Shown: positions 29,701-37,800 of the stretch, in pieces | Numbering within the stretch: position 1 is the first letter of the stretch | How the letters are laid out: the number at the start of each line of letters is the position of its first letter | Assembly (NCBI GenBank): GCA_030141605.1 | Contig: JAQGDQ010000006.1 | Location: forward strand, 124,001-188,000 | DNA length: 64,000 nt | Direction: 5' to 3' | Origin: Tubiluchus corallicola | Lineage: Eukaryota; Priapulida; Priapulimorpha; Priapulimorphida; Tubiluchidae | The notes under the pieces: generated by a model | Database searches by the model: none | What the model saw: only the letters and a program-made list of their open reading frames with translations | What the model was told of the DNA's origin: nothing | Made by a program: the position numbers and the translations under genes

Positions 29701-32700
29701 TTTAAATTTAGCTGCACAAAAAATTATATCTGCATGAGGCTTTCTGTAGAAACTTTCCAGTACGACATACTCTCTTGAATATTTACAAATTTTGCTGGGC
29801 CTTTTGCTTCGTATTACAGTACTACACATGACTGTGTGATTCATCTGTGCGATAAATGTAATTTACGTTCACCGCCGTCCACATTTTACGGAAGGTACAG
29901 TATTCATAATCAATTTGGGCATATACCAAGGCTTTGTAAATCCATACAAAGAATAGGATAGGCTGTAAGTGCACGTATATTTAAAACCCGCATTTGAGTA
30001 AATAGACTTTTTGCATAAACCTGTAGCATTATTTTGTTACAGTACACGGCACACTAATACAGTCTGTGAAAACAGAACTTTACCCCGCTTGTCCAATTTT
30101 TCAACAGGATCTTGTGGGCAAACTGTACACAAAGAGCAAAAACTTGAGGAATTTGCTGGAAGGATTAGTGGAAACCATCAGAAGTCTCGCGCAGCAGTTA
30201 ACTCGCCTGCGTCGTACGATAAGTAAGAAAGAAGAAATTAAAGGTGCCTCCATAACAGCAGATTAGTACAGATTAGCAGGTTTTTGCTAAGCGTGTGTTT
30301 GTCAATATTGTTAGTGAAAATAATAAAGTTTAAGCTCTGAATCATGAGCCGTGTTTTCAACACACAGAGCCAATATTACTTGCCAAAGGTTAACGATCCC
30401 AAAATAGCAAGAAGGAAACAAACACCATTTTTCTATTTTCAGATAAACGGACACGGTATAGCGGTCAGATAAAATTTTGTTAATACTCAAAAGAGTAATT
30501 GTTTTTACGGATGTGCGTGCGTGCGTGTGTGTGAATGTGTACTTAGAAATTAAGAAAACAATGAAAACAAATGATAAAAACATTTTAGTGCAATTAGAAA
30601 AATCAAACTGGCTTTAGGATTAAATCTATACTATACAAGCCAAAAGATGCAAGTAATTAATTTTATGTTACAATCATATTTTTGATACAGATTGTCTCTC
30701 ATGTACGTCAGTGATCACGGTATTACGATTCTGCGTCCAAAAATTCACAAATCGGTTGCGACTTTTTCAATAAACCATCGAAGCCACTACGACACATCTA
30801 AGCAACCTATTTAATATCTATGATCACATTGTAAACTTTCGTTGGCGTCAATTAGCTCTATCGACTAGCCTTCCAACATCAATTCTACTCTTTTAACCAA
30901 CCTAAGAATTTTATTACAAAAAGTAGGTTAAAGGAAGTGTCCTGTCACAAACGCGTAACAATTTGCTCCCAAACGGAAATCAGCGGTATTGCTGTTTATC
31001 AAGAAAATTCTGATATATCTTCCTCGGAAACTCCCTCTGTTCTGCCTGACATTTGCAAACTAAGCAAAGAAGTAGTTATTGTTTTTAAGAATCAATTTAA
31101 TCCATACTAATATCATTCAAGACCCACACAGCATACACTTACTCTTTTACAAGCATAATGTACAAAACACCCCATTTACAACCATCTTGTCAAGAACGTT
31201 TCTCTTGATATTTATCTCAAGTTTGTCGTAATGAGAGAAGTAATAACCTCACCAACATTCGAGTTTTAATACATAAAGTCACGAACAGCAGTAATAACAC
31301 AAATATAGCGTGCGGAAAGTGTTGCTAAGATTTTCTGCTTTATTTGAAATACGTATTCTATAATAACGCATCATTCTGTATGGAACCACGGCGGTCTCTA
31401 CTTGTTTGTTTTTTGAAAATTACCGTATATAAGTTCAATGATCCAATAACTAAACCAGTTATGTAATAGTTGAAATTAGCAAAATTATTACAGAATTACC
31501 GGCGAAATTAGACATTGCTTTCCAGTCTTCCTGACTTTATTACTGACGTACAATACGAATTTCTACATAGAATGACAGAGCACACAGTTGCAATCAGAAT
31601 ACTTAACGTTGTAAATAAATGAAGCACAACTGAAAAAAACTTTCTCAAAAATTTCGTTAAAGCCACAAAATGCGTAAAACAAAAACCGTAACTTGTATAA
31701 ACCAAACTCTAATTATAGGCAAGGTTAACTGATTAAAAGTTAATGAAACATGTTATCGTGTTAAGCATTTTTCCAGTTCTGTTAATCCCTCATTACAAAT
31801 GTATGAGAATCTTAGCTTATTTTTATCCGCGAGCACCGCGAGCTACATGTTAATACACATTCAGCACTAACTCCAGCGCTCAGTACAGGGGGCTCATTTA
31901 ATGCAAATGTTTGTGGCGAGACAAGAACCTCGCCTGATCCTCTAAGATTCATTGAGATTGAAAATTATATCTTCCAACAATGCGGAAAACAGCCAGAGTG
32001 CGTATTGAACACGGCGGTCACAGGTGTTTACTGACCAAACTCAGCAATACTTAACTTTGGTTGAGGATCACACACTCAGACCACTTAGCTATTCTCTTCC
32101 AAAAAATACTGACTCCTGATGCACAAACAATTCTATGGGGCTTTTTTGATAGTTTGTCGTTATTTATAAATTTTTATTACTAGTTGTGGTGTATTTGAAT
32201 TCCATTTTGAAGCCTGTAAACTAAAGCGTCTTCATTAAGTTCAAAGCTTCTTCTTCAAGTTCAAAGTTCTAATTTATTTCTTCTCATAATAACCTCCGAT
32301 AGGGGGCGGGATGTCGAAATACAGTATTAACATTAAACGTTTGCTTATGTTATACAACTTCGTTTTCCGTATTTTTTTCAGTGACTTTAACTAAAACCTT
32401 GTCCACTCATGCTGATGAACACAGGACAGACACTCTTAGGTAGATATTTTAAGATTTTTGCTAACACGACAAAAGTGTAAAATTGCTTTAAAAAGAATTA
32501 CACTGATAGAAGGGCTAACAGCAGTGGCAAAAAACTTTAATACAGCGTTTGTGAAACAATGAATTCTTCAGCTTCGTAAAACTCTCAAGGTGCTAAGTGA
32601 CATCGCTGTACATGTAGTCATACTAGTGATTCCGGTAAAAGTGAGCTAAGGTGAATTAATGTATTGCAGAATTACTGACTTTGACTAAAAAAAAATAAAT

Positions 32701-34854
32701 AAATCGAATATAAAATTGTCATCTAAGATTCTAAATCACTGTCCATAAAAACAAAAATTTAAAAATATCTATAGAAAATATCTTCATTTTATAAACGAAA
32801 ATGATAAATCATGCCTAAACAGGACAAAGTTATCGTAAATGAGGCTTGCTCATTTTAAGCAAATTATGAATGAAAAGTAAACAATCGCGTCAGGTTTGAT
32901 GGTAGGTGTATTATTAACGTCATCAACCATTTCAACATAACTGCGTCCTTGATCTCTGACTTTTATTTCCCCTATTCAAAAGTGCTCGATAAAGGACTAG
33001 GAGGGAGAAAGATAATTAATTCACCAGGTTTAGTGGTGAACCCAAAGACGAGCGCTCATGCAAGTCATGATCTTTGACATTTCATCCCTTACTTTCACGC
33101 AAGATAGAAACAATTTTACTGACAATGGAAAATCAACAACACAATTTTTTAACTTTTTTACAAGTGAGAGTGACCTCTGACTTTGCAACTTCATAGAAAA
33201 CTTTAACTCAGATATAACCTCACCAGATATTTACGTATACCATTTTGCATATAATACTGCGGCACCATGTAACTGGACAGAAAAACAAAGTTTGCAGTGC
33301 AAAAATTGCAACTTTGCTATACTGTATGTTCATTTAAACTGCAGTTTAGAGCTACAATGCCAATAATTGAGTAGAGCTCCTCTGATCGAAGACTGCTCTG
33401 ATTATGGCTTAATGAGATTGAAAGCCAACGAAAAGTCTAAACTAAATCTAGAACCCAATGGCAATCACACAAGGACGCTTTTCTCTAACCTTTTTGCAAA
33501 GCTTACAAGCAGTTTTAGGCGTCTTATGTCACTACATGTAAAACACTTTTTTTCAAGGGTTTAACATTAGCACGACTGACCTGGTTAGCACGTATGAGCA
33601 GTTCAACAAAATCCTTTTTCAACAAATCGTTAAGCTCTCTTATGCGTCAACTGACCTACCTATCCCTATATTTAAGCTTGGTTACTCAGCTTTAAGAAGT
33701 GCAGCAAACAAACTTCGCTATTATTTTATTACAACGGCATATAATTTAACAACATGCCGGAATTAAAAGAAAGATATTGATCTGCCCGTGTCAGTTAAGA
33801 GAAGCTAACGTGCCCGATAATTCGACCTGCAAAATAAATTTATTTGTAAAAGACATTAAATGCACGCGACAAGAAACAAAGATTGGGGAAAAATGCCAAA
33901 ATTATGCTGAAAGGCTAGACGTTAACTAAAATATGATAATATTTCTTCAGACATTTATGGAAGCTTTCTTCCCTCCTTACCATGAACCTTGACTCTTCAC
34001 AGAAATCTAGACTTGCCCAAAGCAACGCTAAACGCATTTATTATTTTAAACTGTGATGTGACATAAATAATTAGACAGCTCACATTCCTAAACAAGAATT
34101 CTATTACAAGCAGGCCAACATGTACTGCCAAACCACTTCACGGAATTGGTAAGTCAGATGATTCAAGTAATAGTCACTGAACATAACAAAGTAATTATCA
34201 TTCTTATATCTTATGTGTCAGATTGAATATTTAGTCACTGAACATAACAAAGTAATTATCATTCTTATATCTTGTGTCAGATTCAATTAGAGATAGTAAT
34301 ATCGTTTATGATAAAAAAGAGGGTTAACGGCTTCAAGTAGTAAAATATCAACTAGACTGTTACGACACAAACTTAAGAGATTACCATTACATCCTAACAG
34401 TCACAAGGTAATACAGATGACAGTTACGTGAAAATATGCAACACCGTGAAAACAAAACTCACTGATATGTCTATAGGAAATAAAACATACAGCATAGAAT
34501 GGTATACTGTGTAAGATATACAGAATACCGGAATGTGCCCGTGTTAGGTTTCCCACTAACAACGCAACTTTTATGAACTACTATTATCATGTATGCTAAT
34601 GATAATGCCTTGAATTGTATTTTGTGTATTAACTGACTTCTCGTTGGCACTACATAAAATTACGGGTAGTCCTGCATTTCATTTTGCTACTTGTCTGTTG
34701 TTACTGTCTGACGATAATTTGACAAATAAGTATGTCAGCAACTTACCAAGCTTAGCCTGTAGCTAGTTTTGAAAAATTCTGGATCGGGTTCTTCGCTGAG
34801 AATAAGCAGATTTGGCATTCTACCTTCAAGCACAACGCTTTGCAAATTTCTCAT
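74..34854 (-). CDS. ARHGAP21/23: ARHGAP21/23-like Rho GTPase-activating protein (whole gene, 22 coding exons seen)
   Basis: Predicted Rho GTPase-activating protein with domain order PDZ (about residues 52-175), long disordered middle, PH (about 1193-1295), RhoGAP (about 1400-1600), then a Ser-rich tail. That order and the motifs match vertebrate ARHGAP21/ARHGAP23, which switch off Cdc42/RhoA at Golgi and cell junctions. Key residues are present: GFGF carboxylate-binding loop at 63-66, arginine finger R1447 in GVYRIPGN, K1487 in LLKSFFR, N1561 in [11 protein letters not shown], so the GAP should be catalytically competent. All 22 exons (34747-34854 down to 74-451) join in phase with GT-AG introns, 5344 coding bases in total. 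The family identity is from remembered similarity; exon borders are read from the sequence. Introns range from about 90 bases to 7.3 kb. The C-terminus is at or beyond the window edge. Confidence 0.93.
452..3209. other. Intron, no recognisable content
   Basis: Intron between exons 21 and 22, 2.8 kb, AT-rich. I saw no exon, repeat pair or RNA gene in it on either strand. Confidence 0.6.
3210..3381 (-). CDS. ARHGAP21/23: ARHGAP21/23-like exon 21
   Basis: 172 bases, phase 0 in, 1 out. Encodes [18 protein letters not shown], continuing from the HHxWFF-type end of the RhoGAP domain, then a linker with [18 protein letters not shown]. Acceptor TTATGTAG, donor ACAG|GTGAGC. Confidence 0.88.
3622..3747 (-). 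CDS. ARHGAP21/23: ARHGAP21/23-like exon 20 (RhoGAP)
   Basis: 126 bases, phase 0 to 0. Encodes [20 protein letters not shown] with the GTPase-contacting Asn, then the last helix [12 protein letters not shown]. Acceptor ATTCCAG, donor TCAA|GTATGT. Confidence 0.96.
3849..3938 (-). CDS. ARHGAP21/23: ARHGAP21/23-like exon 19 (RhoGAP)
   Basis: 90 bases, phase 0 to 0. Encodes [20 protein letters not shown], the LPxHNxxTLxxLxxHL helix of RhoGAP domains. Acceptor TTTGCAG, donor TAAG|GTAAGC. Confidence 0.96.
3939..4853. other. Intron, no recognisable content
   Basis: AT-rich intron between exons 18 and 19. Apart from a short CA run near 4726-4740 nothing stands out. Confidence 0.6.
4854..4959 (-). 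CDS. ARHGAP21/23: ARHGAP21/23-like exon 18 (RhoGAP)
   Basis: 106 bases, phase 2 in, 0 out. Encodes [20 protein letters not shown] followed by RLVQLKKL; continues KSFFR-KLPEPL of RhoGAP domains (here Ser replaces the usual second Pro). Acceptor TTACCTAG, donor ACTG|GTAAGT. Confidence 0.93.
5594..5662. repeat. Short tandem repeat, about 20-bp unit
   Basis: Three imperfect copies of a 20-21-base unit containing TTTATCATCTAACACTA follow each other in the intron between exons 17 and 18. Confidence 0.8.
5749..5871. repeat. (TA)n microsatellites with a perfect 20-bp inverted repeat
   Basis: A (TA)n run at about 5751-5785 is followed by GTTTAAAATCCGTCATTCAT at 5809-5828 and its exact reverse complement at 5852-5871, separated by a second TA-rich stretch. 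The arms can form a hairpin or cruciform with a TA loop. It may be a collapsed MITE. It lies in an intron. Confidence 0.9.
6060..6265 (-). CDS. ARHGAP21/23: ARHGAP21/23-like exon 17 (RhoGAP arginine finger)
   Basis: 206 bases, phase 0 in, 2 out. Contains the catalytic arginine finger in [20 protein letters not shown] and the conserved Lys in [11 protein letters not shown]. Acceptor TTCTGCAG, donor TTTAG|GTAGGG. Confidence 0.97.
6452..6621 (-). CDS. ARHGAP21/23: ARHGAP21/23-like exon 16 (RhoGAP entry)
   Basis: 170 bases, phase 1 in, 0 out. Encodes [17 protein letters not shown] and then [13 protein letters not shown], the conserved F/IGVxLxxCPP entry to the family's RhoGAP domain. Acceptor TTTTTCAG, donor TGAG|GTAATA. 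Confidence 0.94.
6781..7283. mobile_element. Pogo/Tigger-like element, short copy
   Basis: About 503 bases, bounded by TA on both sides (6779-6780 and 7284-7285). Ends are CAGTAACAACCACTTAAT at left and the complement of CAGTAAGTTCCC...TTATTAGACTCA at right. The inside aligns by eye with both ends of the larger element at 14060-15267 (for example the shared ACAAAACGGTACTTAA and TTTTAGAAAC segments) but lacks its central transposase part. So it is an internally deleted relative of the same family, in the intron between exons 15 and 16. Confidence 0.75.
7593..7773 (-). CDS. ARHGAP21/23: ARHGAP21/23-like exon 15
   Basis: 181 bases, phase 0 in, 1 out. Basic linker between PH and RhoGAP ([30 protein letters not shown]). 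Acceptor TTTGTAG, donor CGGG|GTGAGT. Confidence 0.88.
8034..8321 (-). CDS. ARHGAP21/23: ARHGAP21/23-like exon 14 (PH domain)
   Basis: 288 bases, phase 0 to 0, 96 codons covering most of the PH domain: [29 protein letters not shown] and the C-terminal helix with its invariant Trp ([11 protein letters not shown]). In the vertebrate proteins this domain binds ARF1-GTP and lipids. Acceptor TGTCTAG, donor AGAC|GTGAGT. Confidence 0.97.
8322..9043. other. Intron, no recognisable content
   Basis: AT-rich intron splitting the PH domain. No exon or repeat recognised. The introns 9304-9940, 10632-11655 and 11917-12521 are likewise plain AT-rich sequence. Confidence 0.6.
9044..9303 (-). CDS. ARHGAP21/23: ARHGAP21/23-like exon 13 (PH start)
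   Basis: 260 bases, phase 1 in, 0 out. Encodes a basic segment ([16 protein letters not shown]) and the first PH strand [18 protein letters not shown]. Acceptor GATTTCAG, donor GAAAG|GTACTT. Confidence 0.94.
9941..10039 (-). CDS. ARHGAP21/23: ARHGAP21/23-like exon 12
   Basis: 99 bases, phase 1 in, 1 out. Ser/Thr-rich linker ([17 protein letters not shown]) ending [10 protein letters not shown]. Skipping it would keep the frame, so it could be alternatively spliced (inference). Acceptor TATTTTAG, donor GAAG|GTTTGT. Confidence 0.8.
10395..10631 (-). CDS. ARHGAP21/23: ARHGAP21/23-like exon 11 (acidic, Cys-containing)
   Basis: 237 bases, phase 1 in, 1 out. Strongly acidic middle ([12 protein letters not shown]) followed by a cluster of Cys/Ser ([12 protein letters not shown]) and a hydrophobic helix ending [14 protein letters not shown] do not recall a counterpart in vertebrate proteins. 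Acceptor TTCACAG, donor GCAG|GTTTGT (a weaker donor). Confidence 0.85.
11656..11916 (-). CDS. ARHGAP21/23: ARHGAP21/23-like exon 10
   Basis: 261 bases, phase 1 in, 1 out. Begins with a predicted coiled coil ([18 protein letters not shown]) and ends with [19 protein letters not shown]. Acceptor AACTTCAG, donor TTGTA|GTAAGT; the open frame continues past the donor, which explains the apparent longer ORF. Confidence 0.88.
12522..12648 (-). CDS. ARHGAP21/23: ARHGAP21/23-like exon 9
   Basis: 127 bases, phase 0 in, 1 out. Encodes a helical Lys/Glu/Ala-rich stretch ([20 protein letters not shown]). Acceptor AATTTAG, donor GATG|GTACGT. Confidence 0.88.
14060..15267 (-). mobile_element. Pogo/Tigger-like DNA transposon, decayed
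   Basis: 1208-base element with terminal inverted repeats (TIRs) of about 25-30 bases: left CAATAGACGCCGCTTAATAG, right end reading CAGTAGGCGCCGCTTAATAG on the minus strand, both continuing GACTC. It is flanked by a TA duplication (14058-14059, 15268-15269). TA target duplication and CAGT-type ends fit the Tc1/mariner superfamily, pogo branch. It holds a broken transposase N-terminus on the minus strand. It is far too short to encode a full transposase, so it is non-autonomous, and it sits in the intron between exons 8 and 9. Confidence 0.85.
14552..14723 (-). pseudogene. Remnant of pogo-family transposase (CENP-B-type N-terminal HTH)
   Basis: Minus-strand frame reads [18 protein letters not shown], stop, LPKMG, stop, [20 protein letters not shown] then RSEIEQSAN. 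This is the typical N-terminal helix-turn-helix of pogo/Tigger/CENP-B-type transposases (KRKxLTxxEKLxIL...AAxxLxIS...ILKxRxEIE). Two in-frame stops here and more downstream show it is dead. The catalytic DDE region is absent. Confidence 0.75.
15616..17273 (-). CDS. ARHGAP21/23: ARHGAP21/23-like exon 8 (large linker exon)
   Basis: 1658-base exon, phase 1 in, 0 out, about 553 codons (residues 329-881). Ser/Thr/Pro-rich and likely disordered, with islands that look constrained, such as [19 protein letters not shown] and [19 protein letters not shown]. It ends [18 protein letters not shown]. Vertebrate ARHGAP21/23 also carry a very large exon here. Many basic-Ser motifs suggest phosphorylation and 14-3-3 sites (inference). 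Confidence 0.95.
17853..18303. mobile_element. TIR element family A, copy 1
   Basis: About 450 bases with matching inverted ends AAAGGAAGACCGGATGATTGT and (reverse complement of right end) AAAGGAAAACCGGATGATTGT. A second, longer copy lies at 61355-61893; shared inner blocks include GCAGTTCATGATCATG and AAGCTTTGATTTAAAAAA. No coding frame. It is a non-autonomous DNA element in the intron between exons 7 and 8. TA or TTAA-like bases flank the ends, but the target duplication is not certain. Confidence 0.85.
18691..18932 (-). CDS. ARHGAP21/23: ARHGAP21/23-like exon 7
   Basis: 242 bases, phase 2 in, 1 out. Encodes [16 protein letters not shown], a basic Pro-rich stretch, then a run of five Asp (TDDDDDRG). 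Low-complexity linker. Acceptor TGTTCTAG, donor TCTG|GTAAAT. Confidence 0.9.
19402..19635 (+). other. Unrecognised 77-codon open frame
   Basis: Plus-strand frame open from just after a TGA (19399-19401) to a TGA at 19633-19635, reading [20 protein letters not shown] then [18 protein letters not shown] and [17 protein letters not shown]. Composition is protein-like and the region is less AT-rich than its surroundings. There is no ATG at its start; it could be a remnant of a retroelement coding region or an exon with an acceptor near 19411. It lies in an intron of the ARHGAP21/23-like gene, opposite strand. I cannot name it. Confidence 0.3.
20486..20688 (-). CDS. ARHGAP21/23: ARHGAP21/23-like exon 6
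   Basis: 203 bases, phase 0 in, 2 out. Starts [16 protein letters not shown], which resembles the AYSQDAYLKG stretch just after the PDZ domain in vertebrate ARHGAP21, then a Pro/Ser-rich disordered segment. Acceptor TATTTTAG, donor CAAG|GTGAGT. Confidence 0.92.
21756..22027. mobile_element. 272-bp MITE with TA duplication
   Basis: Inverted ends: left CAGGTAGTTGTCGACTTACG, right end reading CAGGTAGTCATCGACTTTTG on the minus strand. TA flanks both sides (21754-21755, 22028-22029). The body contains a second inverted pair built on GTCGTAAG/CTTACGAC. Non-coding, Tc1/mariner-type MITE in the intron between exons 5 and 6. Confidence 0.85.
22028..23802. other. Intron remainder, no recognisable content
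   Basis: Long AT-rich part of the intron between exons 5 and 6. Two overlapping open frames near 22832-23229 have low-complexity hydrophobic translations and no splice or start context, so I see no gene here. Confidence 0.55.
23803..23857 (-). CDS. ARHGAP21/23: ARHGAP21/23-like exon 5 (PDZ end)
   Basis: 55 bases, phase 2 in, 0 out. Encodes [17 protein letters not shown], the last PDZ strand and the PKDxDILQ signature of the family. Acceptor TTTTTACAG, donor GATG|GTAAGT. Confidence 0.93.
24721..24913 (-). CDS. ARHGAP21/23: ARHGAP21/23-like exon 4 (PDZ core)
   Basis: 193 bases, phase 1 in, 2 out. Encodes the PDZ core, including [37 protein letters not shown] and [10 protein letters not shown], nearly the same as the vertebrate family. 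Acceptor TTTCTAG, donor CTTG|GTGAGT. Confidence 0.96.
25265..25307 (-). CDS. ARHGAP21/23: ARHGAP21/23-like exon 3 (PDZ loop)
   Basis: 43 bases, phase 0 in and 1 out, between TTTACAG and GATG|GTAAGT. Encodes [15 protein letters not shown], the charged insertion between the first two PDZ strands that is also long in vertebrate ARHGAP21. Confidence 0.85.
26136..26275. repeat. Perfect 70-bp tandem duplication
   Basis: Two exact 70-base copies (26136-26205, 26206-26275), each starting AGTGCAGTAAAAGAGGAAGT. Each copy contains a small stem (GTGCAGAG/TTCTTGCAC). The lack of differences suggests a recent event. Intronic. Confidence 0.95.
26669..26770. mobile_element. Possible end of a hAT-type transposon
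   Basis: The stretch CAGGGGCGTGCAAATTATCT followed by AGCGGGGTCACATTAA and GCGGGTCGCATACAG looks like the CAGGGGTGTxCAAA...GGGCCGC end common to hAT DNA transposons. I did not find the matching opposite end, so this is a fragment at best. Confidence 0.35.
27268..27408 (-). CDS. ARHGAP21/23: ARHGAP21/23-like exon 2 (PDZ first half)
   Basis: 47 codons, phase 0 to 0, acceptor TTTTCAG, donor CTTG|GTAAAT. Contains [19 protein letters not shown], the hallmark start of the ARHGAP21/23 PDZ domain with the GFGF ligand-binding loop. The frame stays open through the acceptor to an ATG at 27426, giving a possible alternative start (MVKPFQ). Confidence 0.95.
29081..30327 (+). pseudogene. Possible nested gene or decayed retrocopy in intron 1, unrecognised
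   Basis: Plus-strand segment 29081-29368 starts ATG and reads [18 protein letters not shown], then [20 protein letters not shown], a stop, [19 protein letters not shown], and after a frame shift [17 protein letters not shown], ending at a donor-like AA|GTAAGA. A second segment starts after a good acceptor (TTTTGTTACAG, exon from 30043). One frame of it is a Leu-rich helix ([20 protein letters not shown] then [11 protein letters not shown]) that ends at TAG 30264-30266. AATAAA follows at 30322-30327. The frames of the two segments do not join cleanly, and the first has a stop and a shift, so it is either a pseudogene or two unrelated pieces. Confidence 0.35.
30322..30327 (+). promoter_or_regulatory. 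Possible poly(A) signal AATAAA
   Basis: AATAAA 56 bases after the stop of the Leu-rich frame at 30043-30266. It supports that segment being a terminal exon, but the hexamer is frequent in AT-rich DNA. Confidence 0.3.
34171..34286. repeat. 61-bp tandem duplication
   Basis: Two copies, starting at 34171 and 34232, of a unit beginning TAGTCACTGAACATAACAAA. The second copy has lost two bases and differs by one or two substitutions near its end. Confidence 0.9.
34747..34854 (-). CDS. ARHGAP21/23: ARHGAP21/23-like exon 1 (start Met)
   Basis: 36 codons beginning [17 protein letters not shown] and ending YRLSL at a CTTG|GTAAGT donor, phase 0. A stop codon (TAA) lies two codons upstream in frame, so the ATG at 34854 is the only start for this exon. 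The sequence has no strong family match, as expected for the variable N-terminus. It is 7.3 kb from exon 2, so use as the first coding exon rests on the donor and the matching phase. Confidence 0.65.
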
Positions 34855-37800
34855 TCCTTAAGAACGAAATAAATCACTACCACACCTCACAAAACATAAC
34901 TGGTAAATTTATCCTTTTCGAAAACGGTTTTCTAGTTGATTAAAAGGCAGTGTAACATACATAAAGTCGACACTCAAACACCTGCACTATTACAGCCATG
35001 CCGGACTTTTCTGCGATAATTCCCCAAGTCTTTCCTAACACAACCGCGCATACAAACTACTTAAAAATTCACACACGTTTTAGACTACAATATCGCGGTA
35101 AATTAGATGCGTATTTCGTTTAAATACACCAATAAATCACACAACTCAAGAGGAACTGTATCACCTAGTTACAACCACAGTATAACTGGCGGAGAATCAG
35201 CATTTCCTCTTGCACACAAAACAGGCAACTACTCTGAATGCAACCAAGCAAAACTCCTATATTAGTAGAATAACCCGAATCATTGCGCTACGGGTAAAAC
35301 AAGCTGCTGCTTATTATTACAAAGGTGATGACTAGTCGAAATAAAGCAACTATTGTCCACGTGACATGACTCGAATGATCGTGTTGACAAGTTTGGCAAA
35401 ATCAATCACATACTGTAGGACCGGCGCTCATAATAAAATGAAATCAGTGTATAATAGGAATAAAACGGAACGCAAGACTACTGCCCTCGCATGTCTGTAA
35501 TACTGGTGCATAGTTTAACCTGTTTGTCATTAATTACCAATAATCATAAATAATTAACAAGTAATAATAAAATGTATAAGCCTGGTCAATGTCTAAAATA
35601 AAAAAAGAAGATATTCTAGATATGGGTACTAATAAAATGCCAGTTGTTAAAAATTAAGTGTAACAATGTGAACGCTCTCAATATCTATTTATGGAAGTTT
35701 AACGACATTAATAAATTGTGACTTCATTAATAGTAGTTGCTTAATTATTGTTTTAAATGAGCAAATAAAAGCTTTCCGCTACACAGAAGAACAGCTTTCC
35801 AATTTACATTAGTTTTTTTACCTAATATATTATTCAGCTAATAGCTGATTCACAAATGACCGCTCTGTCAACCAAGGTAGAGCTATATAACTAATATAAA
35901 ACCCACGTGAACTTGCAATTTTATTGCATTTGGTACAGAAAATGTGTTATTAAGAAATCGATTATCTTTACAACTGCAAATTTCACATGAAATCGTAAAG
36001 TTTCAACAACTTATGTATCACGAAGTGGGTGCCCCTTGTAATATAATGTTCAAAACTACTCAAGAAGAGGACTGTGAAACATGTAGACACACTTTTAACT
36101 TTAATGCTAAGAATTTTACAGAAGAAATGCAAAGAAGATTATACCTTTTCTTGGCACTCTTTCTATATGCAAGACGTTTAGAAACAAATAGCCAAATGTT
36201 CAAGTTTTGCTTTTGAGTTTTTGGAAAACTACTTGACGGACATTGCTCAAAATTACTAGGCCGTAATGCCTGTAAAACAATTGAAATCCAGCACATGTAG
36301 AAATAACCTTGTGCCTTTAAAAATTTTGGCTGCTGTTTGCTTGAAACATTGGACATGAAAACATGCAGCGCACATTTTTTCTTTTTATTTTGAAATTTTC
36401 ACTCAATGCCGAATCAATGCGATCGCGTTATTCCTCTAATTGCACATTCTCACCGTTGTGATTTCGTGGCTGTACCTTTTAACTAACTCAAATTATACGT
36501 TGTGATTATGATAGTTTGCGGGTGAACATGTAGATAATTCCAAAGATAAACTGATCCATCATTATATAATTTAAGCTAGCTGTCCAATCAGAATTCTGTA
36601 ATCTCCAGAAAAGGTAACTTCGCACAGGGCTACTTTGAGAAAAGATTATTGGACCAAAGTTTACCTGCAGCAGCTTATTAGAGAAGATTGACCTTCAAAG
36701 TGGTTGTAAGTCCGTATAATTACAAATGAGTCAATTGCGCGCCATGAATCATAATAAGCTGCAGACGCTAATGTCAAATGAGAAAATGTGTAAATTTGAA
36801 TTTCTAAAATAATTAGCGTATGTTTGAAATTGTGTGCAATTTTAATCAACTTCAAAATGTCAAAATTACTATAGTTCCCATAATTCTAAAAAAATCTTTC
36901 GAGTGTTTAAATATATAATGTGCCTGTCAAACCGAGACTTCGATTAGCATTTGCATTAGCAACTAGTAATGTGCATCATAAAACAATACTACAGATAATA
37001 AAAAAATACAAAATGTGACATAGGGCCTTGCACCTTAGGTCAATGTTTTCGGCGTCCGAGATTAGTCAAAATGTATTTATATATGAATTTATCCACAGAC
37101 AACAAAAACTCCATTGCTTTTCGTTTGAATTTAAAAATGTCAAGCTGCTAAATGCTAACGTGACTACAGCGAGCTGATAACCAATTATTTCAAATGCATG
37201 TGTGGAATTAAACATTTATAACAATTAACTAAATTACTTGAAAATTTAAAAATATAAATTCTTATTTAGTCTAATGATCTAAACTCAACGCGTCCAGCCA
37301 TTTTAACTTTAAGGTTAAATGAAGACAATCCAACCAACCCAGAAGAAATGACGCTAATCTTGGTTAAGTAAATCAACAAACCAAAAAGACAAACACAATC
37401 AACAGCCGCTGTCTTCACTTGTTTCACTTGTTAACACTTGACCTACATAAAACGATCAGTAGCAAAAGCGCAGTAAAGAAACATGCTTACAATTGTTAAT
37501 GCGTGTCTTTAGGTCACTAACTACAAGACTGCTGATAGATATTGTGGTCAAGAATGTAAAGTTCTGATATATACATATATACTGGGCAAAACAGAATGCA
37601 CTAACTAGCAAAAGAGAAAAAAAACAACAAAGCGCCAGAAATAAACATATTACTGATTATTAGCCACACTAGTAAGTAGCGACTGCATAGACATGTAGTA
37701 CTAATGTAGTAATTGAATTCCATTCAACACAGTCCATTCACATCCATTCCATTAACAGTATCGTTGTTGATTCTAAATGACCTCAATTTAAATTGTAGAG

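Larger units (their letters stand above)
27409..34746. other. 7.3-kb first intron
   Basis: Largest intron seen, between exon 1 and exon 2. It holds a possible nested gene or retrocopy (29081-30327, plus strand) and a 61-bp tandem duplication at 34171-34286. The rest is AT-rich with no recognised feature. A long first intron is a usual place for enhancers, but none can be shown from sequence alone. Confidence 0.7.

Noticed and set aside
35944-36216. 90-codon plus-strand frame with a CxxC pair (EDCETCRH)
   Set aside because: One CxxC is not enough to call a zinc site. No neighbour exon in phase was found. Left out as likely chance.
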